From NCBI GenBank assembly GCA_018222765.1, contig JAAEZT010000001.1, forward strand, positions 207,462 to 271,461: a DNA stretch of 64,000 bases, written 5' to 3'. Positions 17,685 to 26,155 of the stretch are shown in pieces (within the stretch, counting starts at the first letter, position 1; each line of letters opens with the position of its first letter). A program made the position numbers and the translations under genes. This DNA is from a bacterium. Its GTDB lineage: Bacteria > Verrucomicrobiota > Verrucomicrobiia > Verrucomicrobiales > Akkermansiaceae. The notes below the pieces were generated by a model. It ran no database searches, was not told where the DNA came from, and worked only from the letters and a program-made list of their open reading frames with translations.

Positions 17685-19130
17685 ATGTCTTTAGACGACC
17701 TTACCAAACAAACCTCCACTGATCGGCTTCCATCAGCCACCTCACCCAAGCGAAAGCGTTCTCTTGCTTGGCTTCTACCAGTCGGGCTCCTCCTCGGCTT
17801 CGTTCTTATCCTCACTCTTCTTTTTGGAGAGCGATTGATCCCAGCCACCGAAGTCGATACCGCTCCGGTCATCACTGTCCGGGCTGGAGAGTCGGCTCAA
17901 CAGGAGCCTCCATCAAGCCCCTCAGAATCGCTAACCCCACCAACAGGGAAAGGAGGATTACTCTTCCAAGCTTCCGGATGGGTCGAACCCGACCCCTACA
18001 CTGTTTACTCCTCAACGCTGATCAATGGAGTAGTTTCAAAAGTGGAAGTCCTTGAAGGCGAGGCCGTCAAGAAAGGCGATCTTCTCGCAACGCTGATCGA
18101 TGACGATGCCAAGCTCAACCTTCAGGAGGCTAAACAAAAACACCAAAGCATGGAAAAGCGTATTGTCGCCCACTGTGCTGGCCTGGAGATTGTCGCAGCT
18201 GAAATATCTGCAGCGCATCTCAAGGTTGAAAGCCTCGAAACGGTCCTGGAAGAAGCGCAAGACAACTACTCAAGAATCAGTCAGCTCAGCGAAGGCTCCA
18301 TATCCAAACAACAACTGATCCAGGCACGTCTTGCCACCGAAAGACAGATTGCGATGCTTGCCGAAGCCCGGGCAGAGATACCACGACTAGAAGCGCAACG
18401 AACTCAAATTGAGGCGGAGAGAGACACGATGAGAGCGGCTCTAAGCGAGCTTTCAACCGCCCAAGAGCGAGCCCAACTTAACCTCGACCGGACTCGAATT
18501 AAGGCTCCAATGGACGGCATTGTTCTGCAACTTCATGCGGCACCTGGAAAGAAGCGTATGCTTAATATGGACGATCCTCTTTCTGCCGTGATCGTGGAAC
18601 TTTACGATCCAAATCAACTCCAAGCTAGAATCGATGTCCCCTTGAATGAAGCTGCTGCTCTATCCGCCGGGCAATCTGTGGAACTCATCTCGGAGCTTCT
18701 GCCCGATCGAACTTTTGAAGGAACTGTCACTCGAATCAGCGGACAAGCTGATCTTCAGCGAAATACTCTTCAAGCCAAGGTCTCCATCAAAAGTCCCGAT
18801 TTCCGCTTGCGCCCGGACATGTTGGTTCGAGCAAAATTCTTTGCTCTGAGCAATCGGAAGAATAGCGAAAATACGGACAATAGTGCTAGCCAAACTTCGT
18901 CAGGTCGGCTGTCCATTTACGTCCCTGAAAATGCTCTCGTCAGCGATAGCAAAGTCTGGGTGGTCTCACCTGACAACACCGCCGAAAGCCGAACGGTTAC
19001 ACTCGGCACCGAAACAAGGGATGGCCATCGCCTTGTCATCGAAGGCCTACGCTCCGGCGAATCAGTTATCCTTCCTCCTCACGCCGATCTCGAAGACGGC
19101 ACCCGGATCACAACATCCAACACTCACTAA
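17685..19130 (+). CDS. HlyD/MacA-type periplasmic adaptor of ABC efflux pump
   Basis: Membrane-fusion protein of 481 aa that would bridge the inner-membrane ABC permeases and the outer-membrane channel. Residues 1-28 are cytoplasmic and basic, followed by one membrane helix (about 28-47, LAWLLPVGLLLGFVLILTLL). The lipoyl half-motifs are GWVEPDPYTVYSSTLINGVV and LDRTRIKAPMDGIVLQL, separated by a long coiled coil (about 140-270). A beta-barrel (about 300-380) and membrane-proximal domain (about 400-475, SIYVPENALVSDSKVWVVS) follow. The next gene starts 7 bases after its stop. The linker after the membrane helix is Pro/Ser/Glu-rich. The exported substrate is unknown. Confidence 0.88.
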   Translation: MSLDDLTKQTSTDRLPSATSPKRKRSLAWLLPVGLLLGFVLILTLLFGERLIPATEVDTAPVITVRAGESAQQEPPSSPSESLTPPTGKGGLLFQASGWVEPDPYTVYSSTLINGVVSKVEVLEGEAVKKGDLLATLIDDDAKLNLQEAKQKHQSMEKRIVAHCAGLEIVAAEISAAHLKVESLETVLEEAQDNYSRISQLSEGSISKQQLIQARLATERQIAMLAEARAEIPRLEAQRTQIEAERDTMRAALSELSTAQERAQLNLDRTRIKAPMDGIVLQLHAAPGKKRMLNMDDPLSAVIVELYDPNQLQARIDVPLNEAAALSAGQSVELISELLPDRTFEGTVTRISGQADLQRNTLQAKVSIKSPDFRLRPDMLVRAKFFALSNRKNSENTDNSASQTSSGRLSIYVPENALVSDSKVWVVSPDNTAESRTVTLGTETRDGHRLVIEGLRSGESVILPPHADLEDGTRITTSNTH

Positions 19131-19136
19131 AAAATC

Positions 19137-19835
19137 ATGAATCCTCTTATTTCCATCAAATCCGTCACCAAATCCTTCACCAAGGGAACGACCACCATCA
19201 CACCTCTTGAGAACCTTTCGCTCGATGTTCCTCGCGGCGAATTCCTCTCCCTTATGGGGCCTTCCGGTTCAGGAAAAACCACCCTCCTGAATCTCATCGC
19301 CGGAATTGACACTCCCACTTCGGGTGAAATTCTAATCGATGGCAACGACATCGCCAAACTCTCTCGCGCACAACTCACCCGTTGGCGTGCAGAGCACGTT
19401 GGCTATATTTTCCAACTCTACCATCTCGTCCCGATTCTTTCGGCATACGAAAATGTCGAGCTACCTCTCTTGCTAGGCAATCTCGGCAAGAGCGAAAGGA
19501 AGAAAAAAATCCTCTCTGCACTCGATCTCGTCGGCCTCGGTGACAGGGCTGATCACCGGCCCTCCGAACTCTCAGGGGGACAAGAACAACGCGTCGCGAT
19601 TGCCCGCGCCATTGTTCATGATCCAGAGCTGTTAGTAGCCGACGAACCCACGGGGGATCTCGACCGGGAGTCTGCCGATTCTATCCTCAACCTCCTCGAT
19701 ACCCTGGCGACAAAACATGAAAAAACAATCGTGATGGTCACGCACGACCCCAAAGCATCCGCGTCTGCCCATCGGGCACTCCAGTTGGAAAAAGGCCAGT
19801 TCATCGAAGAAGGTCACCTTTTAACCCACGCATAA
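19137..19835 (+). CDS. ABC transporter ATP-binding protein (MacB/LolD type)
   Basis: ATPase subunit of 232 aa. Walker A is GPSGSGKTT (about residues 38-46), the Q-loop is YIFQLYHLVP, the signature is LSGGQEQRVAIARA (Glu where Gln is most common), Walker B is LLVADEPTGDLD, and the switch His is in MVTHDPKA. The sequence places it in the MacB/LolD/FtsE clade, which powers mechanotransmission rather than classical substrate translocation. It sits 6 bases after the adaptor gene and 9 bases before the first permease, so the module is co-transcribed. Confidence 0.93.
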   Translation: MNPLISIKSVTKSFTKGTTTITPLENLSLDVPRGEFLSLMGPSGSGKTTLLNLIAGIDTPTSGEILIDGNDIAKLSRAQLTRWRAEHVGYIFQLYHLVPILSAYENVELPLLLGNLGKSERKKKILSALDLVGLGDRADHRPSELSGGQEQRVAIARAIVHDPELLVADEPTGDLDRESADSILNLLDTLATKHEKTIVMVTHDPKASASAHRALQLEKGQFIEEGHLLTHA

Positions 19836-19844
19836 GGCACACTC

Positions 19845-20981
19845 ATGAAACTACTAATTTTAGCCATGAAAAATCTCACTCGAAATCGATTGAGATCAGT
19901 CCTGACCATTGCTGGGGTCGCTGCCGGAATGTTCCTATATGCCTCCGTCCAAACCATGCAGCACTCGCTTTCCGTAGCCACCCAAAGCAGTGCTGATGAC
20001 ACTACCTTGGTCGTCTATCGTGAAAACCGCTTCTGTCCTTCGACGTCGCGCTTGCCGGAACACTACCTATCTACAATCAAGCGTATTCCTGGTGTTAAAG
20101 AAGTTATCCCAATTCAGATCGCGGTAAACAACTGTGGAGCCTCGCTCGATGTTATCACCTTCAGGGGAGTGCCGCCGGAGACACTAAAGCAATACAATCC
20201 CGGCATCACCGTCATTGATGGCTCTTTTGATGATTTTCTTAATCGCACCGATGGAGCCCTCGTCGGTCAACACCTTGCCGAGAGACGAGGACTGACTCCC
20301 GGTGACAAGTTTGAAGCTGTAGGCGTCAACGTTACGGTCGCAGGAATTATCACCTCGGACACGCCTCAAGATGAAAATGTCGCCTACGTCCACCTCCCCT
20401 TCCTTCAGCAGGCCTCTCGCATCGGACTTGGGATCGTGACGCAGTTTAATGTCAAAGTGGACTCTTCCGATCAGCTTCAAGCGGTCTCAGACAAAATCGA
20501 CGAGACCTTCCAAGCAGATCAGCAGCCGACAAACACCCGCCCGGAGAAAGCCTTTTTTGCCGAGACGGCAAAGCAGATGATCGAACTCATCGGCTTCACC
20601 CGCTGGCTCGGTCTTGGGGCTGTATTCGCGGTCCTTGGCCTCGTTGCCAATGCCGTTCTTCTTATCGTGCGCGGTCGAGTGAAGGAAACAGCTATTCTTC
20701 AAACACTTGGATTCTCTCGTATCGCCATCGGCGTCATCGTGATCATCGAAGGTGTTCTCCTGGGTCTCATCGGGGGACTTGCTGGAGTAATTGGGGCCAT
20801 GGGGTTTTTCAAATTCAAAGCATTCACCCTCGGAAACGAAGGACTCACCCTTGCCCTCACTCCGTCCGCCTCAGTCACCATTAGCGGCCTCGGCGTAGCG
20901 ATGGCTCTCGGCCTACTCGCCTCGCTCTACCCTGCGTGGAAAGCGACCTCCCGTCCTCTCGTCGAATCTCTTAACGCCTAA
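19845..20981 (+). CDS. ABC transporter permease, FtsX/MacB family (first)
   Basis: Inner-membrane subunit of 378 aa. An N-terminal membrane helix (about 10-32, RSVLTIAGVAAGMFLYASVQ) is followed by a MacB-like periplasmic domain (about 35-240) and three C-terminal helices (about 258-280, 300-325, 345-370). The motif KETAILQTLGFSRIAIGVIV is the FtsX coupling-helix region. There is no fused ATPase domain. It is followed by a second related permease at 20995, so the pump probably uses a permease heterodimer. The periplasmic domain has Cys at FCPSTS and NNCGAS that could matter for a metal-related role, but this is speculative. Confidence 0.9.
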   Translation: MKLLILAMKNLTRNRLRSVLTIAGVAAGMFLYASVQTMQHSLSVATQSSADDTTLVVYRENRFCPSTSRLPEHYLSTIKRIPGVKEVIPIQIAVNNCGASLDVITFRGVPPETLKQYNPGITVIDGSFDDFLNRTDGALVGQHLAERRGLTPGDKFEAVGVNVTVAGIITSDTPQDENVAYVHLPFLQQASRIGLGIVTQFNVKVDSSDQLQAVSDKIDETFQADQQPTNTRPEKAFFAETAKQMIELIGFTRWLGLGAVFAVLGLVANAVLLIVRGRVKETAILQTLGFSRIAIGVIVIIEGVLLGLIGGLAGVIGAMGFFKFKAFTLGNEGLTLALTPSASVTISGLGVAMALGLLASLYPAWKATSRPLVESLNA

Positions 20982-20994
20982 TAGAAAAACTCAA

Positions 20995-22152
20995 ATGTTA
21001 CCATTTACTTACGCTCTGCGGAATCTCTTCCGGGACCCTTCCCGCCTCGCACAAACAGTCGGCGGCTCGGCAGTCGTCGTGCTCTTACTCATTGCCGCCG
21101 TCGCGCTCAATCAAGGCATGGACACCGTGCTCTCAGCTTCCGGCTCCCCTCAAAACGTCATCCTTGTTGGCAAAGGGTCGGAAGAATCCATCGAACGCTC
21201 GGAAGTCGAAATCAGCGCCGAATCCGCCGCAGCCACATCCATCTCCGGAATCGAGTCCAAGCTTGGAGTCCTCGCCGTCTCTGGCGAGATCGCCTATCAA
21301 GCTCCCATCACAACCGCATCGGGAGTCGAAGAACAAGCGCTCCTGCGGGGAGTTCTGGAAAAGTCCCTTCTTGTCCATACCACCGTCAGCTTATTGGAAG
21401 GTCACTTCCCCGGTCCCGGTGAAGCGATGGTCGGTCATCTCGCACATCGAAAAATCGGTGTCGATAAGGATGATCTTGCTGTCGGAAAATCACTCAAGTT
21501 CGGAGATACCGAGGTGAAAATATCAGGACGCTTTGCTGCACCTGGCACCGTTCTCGAATCTGAAATTTGGTTTGATCGAAATGACCTGGCCTCACTTACT
21601 CAACGGGGCAGCCTTTCTTCCATCACGATCCGTCTCGCTGAAGATGGAAGCGGGAGCATCGATGATGTTGAGCTTTTTACCTTTCAGCGAAACGATCTCG
21701 AACTTTCAGCCATTCGTGAAGATCACTACTACGACAAATTGAGCGTCTTCTATAAGCCAATCAAAATCATGACCTGGGTCACCGCCGCTCTCGTTGCTGC
21801 CGGTGCCGTGTTTGGAGGCCTCAATACCCTCTACGCCGCCTTCGCTGCGCGCATCAAGGAAATGGCCACTTTGCAATCCATCGGCTACACTCGAGTCGCC
21901 CTCTTCGTGTCATTGATTCAAGAGTCACTGCTGGCGACCCTCACTGGAACCCTCCTTGCATTCATCCTCGCCTACTTCCTGTTAGATGGCCGAACCGTTC
22001 CGTTTTCCATCGGAACATTCACCCTGACTTTGACTCCAACGGTCCTCTTTTCTGGTCTTGTGGCAGGAATCCTTCTGGGAACCATCGGAACTTTGCCACC
22101 TGCGATTCGATGCCTCCTACCGAGTCTTCCAAAAGCTCTCCGTTCAAGCTGA
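20995..22152 (+). CDS. ABC transporter permease, FtsX/MacB family (second)
   Basis: Second permease of 385 aa, starting 13 bases after the first. Layout is the same: N-terminal helix (about 20-42, GGSAVVVLLLIAAVALNQ), a periplasmic domain (about 45-255), and C-terminal helices around IMTWVTAALVAAGAVFGGLN, ATLTGTLLAFILAYFLLD and FSGLVAGILLGTIG. The FtsX coupling motif reads KEMATLQSIGYTRVALFVS. It shares only the general fold with its neighbour, consistent with a heterodimer rather than a recent duplication. The downstream lipoprotein begins 25 bases later. Confidence 0.9.
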   Translation: MLPFTYALRNLFRDPSRLAQTVGGSAVVVLLLIAAVALNQGMDTVLSASGSPQNVILVGKGSEESIERSEVEISAESAAATSISGIESKLGVLAVSGEIAYQAPITTASGVEEQALLRGVLEKSLLVHTTVSLLEGHFPGPGEAMVGHLAHRKIGVDKDDLAVGKSLKFGDTEVKISGRFAAPGTVLESEIWFDRNDLASLTQRGSLSSITIRLAEDGSGSIDDVELFTFQRNDLELSAIREDHYYDKLSVFYKPIKIMTWVTAALVAAGAVFGGLNTLYAAFAARIKEMATLQSIGYTRVALFVSLIQESLLATLTGTLLAFILAYFLLDGRTVPFSIGTFTLTLTPTVLFSGLVAGILLGTIGTLPPAIRCLLPSLPKALRSS

Positions 22153-22177
22153 ACTCAACAAAAAAACAAAAACTAGA

Positions 22178-22714
22178 ATGAAAATGAAAAAATACTCCAT
22201 CCTCGCCCTCGTCTCTATCTTCACTTTGACATCATGTTCAGAGGATAAAAACACGTCCACTCCTTCCACCACGAATGAAAATAGCTCTCTCTCCTCACTT
22301 GTTCTCAAAGAAGAACCGGCGAAACCCACGGAGATTTTCGAGCTCCGAAAATCCGCCAAGCCGGGTGATCAAGTCACCTTCTCCGGCGACGTCCTCGGCA
22401 GCATGGATGTCTTTATGGACGGCCGGGCCGTCATGATTTTGGGCGACCCAAAGAAATTGACCGCGTGTAGCTTGAGACCCGGCGACGAGTGTGAAACTCC
22501 TTGGGATGTATGCTGCGATGACCCCGACGTTATCAATGCGTCCATTGTAACAGTGCAAGCGGTCGACGAAACTGGAAAACCTCTCAAGGAAGGCTTCAAA
22601 GGGGTCGGAGGAATGAAAGAACTTAGCTCTCTCGTCATCACTGGAGAAGTAGCCAAGGGGTCCACCGAATCCAACATGTTGGTCAACGCGACCGGCATTT
22701 TTGTTAAAAAATAA
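22178..22714 (+). CDS. Small lipoprotein with Cys cluster in ABC efflux operon
   Basis: Lipoprotein of 178 aa from the ATG at 22178; a second in-frame ATG at 22184 is equally possible, and codons upstream belong to the permease region. The signal ends in the lipobox LTSC (about residue 20). A Ser/Thr/Asn-rich linker follows, then a compact beta-rich domain (about 55-178) with FSGDVLGSMDVFMDG, LTACSLRPGDECETPWDVCC and LVITGEVAKGS. The fold could be an OB-like barrel. The four Cys in the middle are unusual for a periplasmic lipoprotein and suggest metal binding or disulfides. It sits between permease and outer-membrane factor, so it is probably an accessory of the pump. I do not recognise a named family. 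Confidence 0.7.
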   Translation: MKMKKYSILALVSIFTLTSCSEDKNTSTPSTTNENSSLSSLVLKEEPAKPTEIFELRKSAKPGDQVTFSGDVLGSMDVFMDGRAVMILGDPKKLTACSLRPGDECETPWDVCCDDPDVINASIVTVQAVDETGKPLKEGFKGVGGMKELSSLVITGEVAKGSTESNMLVNATGIFVKK

Positions 22715-22727
22715 ATCTAACCAAGCC

Positions 22728-24062
22728 ATGTATCCACGAGTTCTCGCCATCGCTACAACTACCGCTCTTTTCTTAACCGGGTGTTCGTCTAACACGCCCT
22801 CCTCAAGGGAATCATTAGCGGCCTCTTCAGCCATGAAGCAAGCCTCTGTTCAGTGGTGGCGACAACTCGGCGATCCATCTTTGAATAGCGATATCCAGTC
22901 CGCATTTTCAAATAACCCCGACCTCAAAAGCGTGGCCCTACGGATCGACCAGGCAGAGGCCGCTGTCGCAAATGCCCGCGCGGCCATGCTACCAAAGTTG
23001 AATCTTGGGTTCGGATACAGTGAAGGCCGGAGACAAAACATCGACTTTGGTCCATACTCGCTTGCCCCTTGGGAAACAGGCGGAAATCTCTCTTGGGAAA
23101 TCGATATCGCAGGCAAACTACGAGCTGCCAAACGGGCTTCAATTGCAAATACCGAAGCGGCTATCTGGGACTTCCAATCTGCCAAGCTTTTGCTCTCCAG
23201 TCGCATCGCCGCTACTCGCCTCAATCTCTATCGCTTCAATGCGGAAATCGCTTCCCTCAATGAATCCTTGGCAGCAAGTCGCGACACTCTTTCCACTCTC
23301 ACCGAGCGAAACCAAGCCGGAATTATTTCGAATTCCGCCGTTTCCAACCAGCGAGCCGAAAACGAAAAACTGAAACGACTCCAACTCGACCTCACTCGCC
23401 TCCGTGATCTTACAATCGTCCAGCTCCGCACCTTGCGAGGTGGCAGCGACGCGGGAAGCTCTTCTAAAGCTTCGTTCCCATCTTTTACGCTACTTTCATC
23501 AAAACCACTCAATCAGGTCCTTGCTCTTCATCCTTCTCTGTTGGCAGCTGAGGCAAAAGTGCGAGCCGCCTTCGAGTTGGAGAGCGCCGCCCGACTTAAC
23601 CTCCTCCCCTCCTTCAAATTCAACGCCCTCGCTTCGGGAAGATCCTCCTCCCTCACCAATCGCTACAACACCTGGATCACGACCGTCGGCCCCACCCTCG
23701 ATATCCCCATTTACGACCCGGCTCGTCTCGCTGCTGTAAAATCTCGCAAAGCTCAGATGTCATCCGCAGCTGCCGAATATCGCAAAACCGTCTTGAGAGT
23801 TCTAGAGGAAATAGATACCGCGAATATCAACCTCCGAAGCCAACAAGCCCAACTTTCCACAGTTCAACGCGAAGTCAGTGAAATCAAAACCACCCGCGAC
23901 TACGCCCGCGAACAATTTGAAGCCGGACTTACCTCCCAGATCGAATACCTCGACGCCGAACGCCGTTGGCTCGAAGCAAAGCGCAGCGCCATCACACTCC
24001 AACAAGCGGCTCTAAATTCCCGCATCGACTTGGTCAAAGCCACCGGAGGATCGATTCTTTGA
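22728..24062 (+). CDS. TolC-family outer-membrane efflux lipoprotein (ABC system)
   Basis: Outer-membrane channel of 444 aa from the ATG at 22728. This start gives a clean lipoprotein signal, MYPRVLAIATTTALFLTGC; an in-frame start at 22701 would overlap the preceding gene. The mature protein shows the duplicated alpha-helical hairpin of the outer-membrane efflux family: WWRQLGDPSLNSDIQSAF, then GNLSWEIDIAGKLRAAKRAS, and in the second repeat TTVGPTLDIPIYDPARLA and REQFEAGLTSQIEYLDAER. It completes a full tripartite ABC pump (adaptor, ATPase, two permeases, channel) and ends the first operon. Confidence 0.9.
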   Translation: MYPRVLAIATTTALFLTGCSSNTPSSRESLAASSAMKQASVQWWRQLGDPSLNSDIQSAFSNNPDLKSVALRIDQAEAAVANARAAMLPKLNLGFGYSEGRRQNIDFGPYSLAPWETGGNLSWEIDIAGKLRAAKRASIANTEAAIWDFQSAKLLLSSRIAATRLNLYRFNAEIASLNESLAASRDTLSTLTERNQAGIISNSAVSNQRAENEKLKRLQLDLTRLRDLTIVQLRTLRGGSDAGSSSKASFPSFTLLSSKPLNQVLALHPSLLAAEAKVRAAFELESAARLNLLPSFKFNALASGRSSSLTNRYNTWITTVGPTLDIPIYDPARLAAVKSRKAQMSSAAAEYRKTVLRVLEEIDTANINLRSQQAQLSTVQREVSEIKTTRDYAREQFEAGLTSQIEYLDAERRWLEAKRSAITLQQAALNSRIDLVKATGGSIL

Positions 24063-24125
24063 AATCTTCCGATCCCAAAAATTCCTAGTTGCTTTTAGGT
24101 AAATAGAGTTTTAGTTACCATACAC

Positions 24126-24578
24126 GTGAGACAAGTCCGAGCCAGTTTCCTGCTCCTGCTCTTCATCACCTCCTTTGCGAGGTGCTGGGCAGACTCGAAT
24201 GGACTACTTGGCCAATCGACTATTTCCTATTGTGATCCCGCCGAACATTCTCATGACTGTGCTGGCGAGGAAACTGAGCACAAGGAACATCACGAAGAAG
24301 AGGAAGACAAAGAAGACCCTATCGACAATTGCTCTACTTGCCTCATTGTGAAGGCTGGATTCACAGCAAGCACTCTGGACCTCAATCTTCCCACACCCTT
24401 TTTTGCCGATTCTAACCGAGAATGGAATGAAATGCTCCTCCGTATTGAGCATCTCTTTTCATTCGAAGATTCTTTTAATCTCCCCCCCCCGGTGCCTCCC
24501 GAACAAGGCACTGTTTTGTTAGCGTCACGCATTGTGACCACCTCTGCGGTTTCCGTAAGGGGCCCCAATCTGGTGTAA
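24126..24578 (+). CDS. Small secreted Cys/His/Glu-rich protein, leader gene of the Czc-like operon
   Basis: Unrecognised 150-aa protein with a GTG start (no upstream ATG in frame). Signal peptide about 1-22 (ASFLLLLFITSFARCWA). The mature N-terminus carries Cys and a strongly acidic, His-rich stretch (residues 43-65: SHDC, HKEHHEEEEDKEDP), followed by NCSTC at a position matching PCQDC/PCDDC in the leaders at 17074 and 44474. The C-terminus is Pro-rich then hydrophobic (NLPPPVPPEQG, ending RGPNLV), again like those proteins. The His/Glu stretch differs from the Cys-only versions and would suit Zn, Co, Ni or Cd. It sits 131 bases before the channel gene. Role in metal binding or sensing is inferred. 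Confidence 0.65.
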   Translation: MRQVRASFLLLLFITSFARCWADSNGLLGQSTISYCDPAEHSHDCAGEETEHKEHHEEEEDKEDPIDNCSTCLIVKAGFTASTLDLNLPTPFFADSNREWNEMLLRIEHLFSFEDSFNLPPPVPPEQGTVLLASRIVTTSAVSVRGPNLV

Positions 24579-24581
24579 GTC

Positions 24582-24608
24582 AATCAGCTCGCATTTCTTG
24601 AGCTGATT
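24582..24608 (+). promoter_or_regulatory. Hairpin between Cys/His-rich leader and TolC gene
   Basis: Inverted repeat AATCAGCTC / GAGCTGATT with a 9-base loop, directly after the leader stop. No T-run follows, so it is not a standard terminator. A second small hairpin (GGCAC TATC GTGCC) follows about 20 bases later. Either could be an mRNA processing or attenuation site that separates expression of the leader from the pump genes. Confidence 0.4.
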
Positions 24609-24708
24609 CCACCTTGTCTGCCCTCGGCACTATCGTGCCTTTGAGGCATTGACCATCACGTTGTTCACCCATTCTGGGTGGGTTTTATCAATCTCAAATC
24701 ATGTATCC

Positions 24709-25995
24709 ATGAAAACACCCTTTTTCCTATTCCCTATTTTTCTAACAGCTTGTAGCGAGCAAGCGATGACTCATCCACCTTTGGTGAAAGTCCGACCGTT
24801 GCCAGAAACCGAGACTGCAGTCAAGTCGAGCGTCCCGAAGTCACTGACAGTCGATTTTGACTCCTTGGGAGATCAAGTCTCCAAATACAACCCATCACTC
24901 GCCAGTGCGCGACAGTTAATCGCAGAAGCTCAAGGACAGCTTCGGGCTTCTGGAATCCGGAGTCGACCTGAACTGGAAGTGGAGTTTGCTGCAGACCCTC
25001 GCTTTCGTGATGTCATGCTCACGGTGGGTGTTTCTCAAAAATTCCCGCGAACCAATCGCTTGCTGATTGAGAAGCGGGTCTCAGAGATTTTGGTCGATGC
25101 GGCCCGAGCTGAAGTAAAAAATGTTGGACGTATTTTGACAGGAGAGGCCCGCCAGGCTTTCGTAGAGATTTTGGCAATCCGGGAACAAAGAAAGCTTCTC
25201 TCGGATCAGGAAGCGACAGCTCGAAAATTGGCCGAATTTATCAAGGCCTCTGCCAATCGCGGAGAAGCCTCGCTTTTGGAGGTGGGCACGGCTACTCTAG
25301 AGGCGACTCGATTTGCCAATCAAGGGGCGCAGATTGAGATAAAGGAGAAGTTTGCCCTGGCAAATTTGAAACCTCTCCTGGGGATGCCCCCCGAGGGCGA
25401 GTTGATTCTGAAAGGGCCACTGGAAAATCCAGAAATGCCTCCCATGAATGTCACCAGCTATCACCGGCCGGATCTCACTGCAGCTCGCTTGCGTGCGCAA
25501 AGCGCCCTCACCGAAACGGATTTGGAGCGATCAAAGATGATCGATGACTATGAGGCCGGAATCTTCGCGGGGATTGGGCAGGCGGAAGATGCTCCTGAAG
25601 GAATCGAGGCAGAACAAGTTTTGGGTATTCGCTTTAAATTTCCACTGGGAAAAAATTATGCCCAACAAGGAGTGATTGATGCGGCGCGGGCGAAATCGAA
25701 TCGCTTGACATTGGGAGCGGAAGCTCTGAAACGCAGAATCAACGGGGAATCTCACGCGGCATACGCCGAAATGAATCAATGGATGAAGCTAGCGGGGCAG
25801 ATTGAATCTGAACTTTTTCCGCTAGCTGAAGAGCAGATCACTAAAACCAAGGAGGCCTACTCGAATGGTGAGATACCGCTCCAAGATGTCCTTCGCGCCG
25901 TGGAGCAAAAACTCGCCCTATCGATAGCTCATCTTGAAGCCCGTCGCGACTTCCATCTCGCGCGGGTAAAATATTTAACCTCTACGGCCCAATGA
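24709..25995 (+). CDS. TolC-family outer-membrane efflux lipoprotein (Czc-like system)
   Basis: Channel component of 428 aa from the ATG at 24709, chosen because it gives the lipoprotein signal MKTPFFLFPIFLTAC; an in-frame start at 24649 would add 20 codons of non-signal sequence. Helical repeats of the outer-membrane efflux family are visible: YNPSLASARQLIAEAQGQ, FPRTNRLLIEKRVSE, NRGEASLLEVGTATLEA and SNGEIPLQDVLRAVEQKLA. It is CzcC/CusC-like in length and order. The adaptor gene follows after a 160-base gap with no gene of its own. Confidence 0.88.
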   Translation: MKTPFFLFPIFLTACSEQAMTHPPLVKVRPLPETETAVKSSVPKSLTVDFDSLGDQVSKYNPSLASARQLIAEAQGQLRASGIRSRPELEVEFAADPRFRDVMLTVGVSQKFPRTNRLLIEKRVSEILVDAARAEVKNVGRILTGEARQAFVEILAIREQRKLLSDQEATARKLAEFIKASANRGEASLLEVGTATLEATRFANQGAQIEIKEKFALANLKPLLGMPPEGELILKGPLENPEMPPMNVTSYHRPDLTAARLRAQSALTETDLERSKMIDDYEAGIFAGIGQAEDAPEGIEAEQVLGIRFKFPLGKNYAQQGVIDAARAKSNRLTLGAEALKRRINGESHAAYAEMNQWMKLAGQIESELFPLAEEQITKTKEAYSNGEIPLQDVLRAVEQKLALSIAHLEARRDFHLARVKYLTSTAQ

Positions 25996-26155
25996 ATTCA
26001 TTTTCTCTCACCGCTTTTAAAAAACCGGCCTCATTTGCCGAAGCACGTGGGTATCGCAGTAAGTTGCGAATTCACGGACTTGAAAAATCTTCACAAGGCC
26101 ACGCGCCATCTACGAATCCCAACTCGGTTACTTATAGCCTCACCCAATAAGACTC

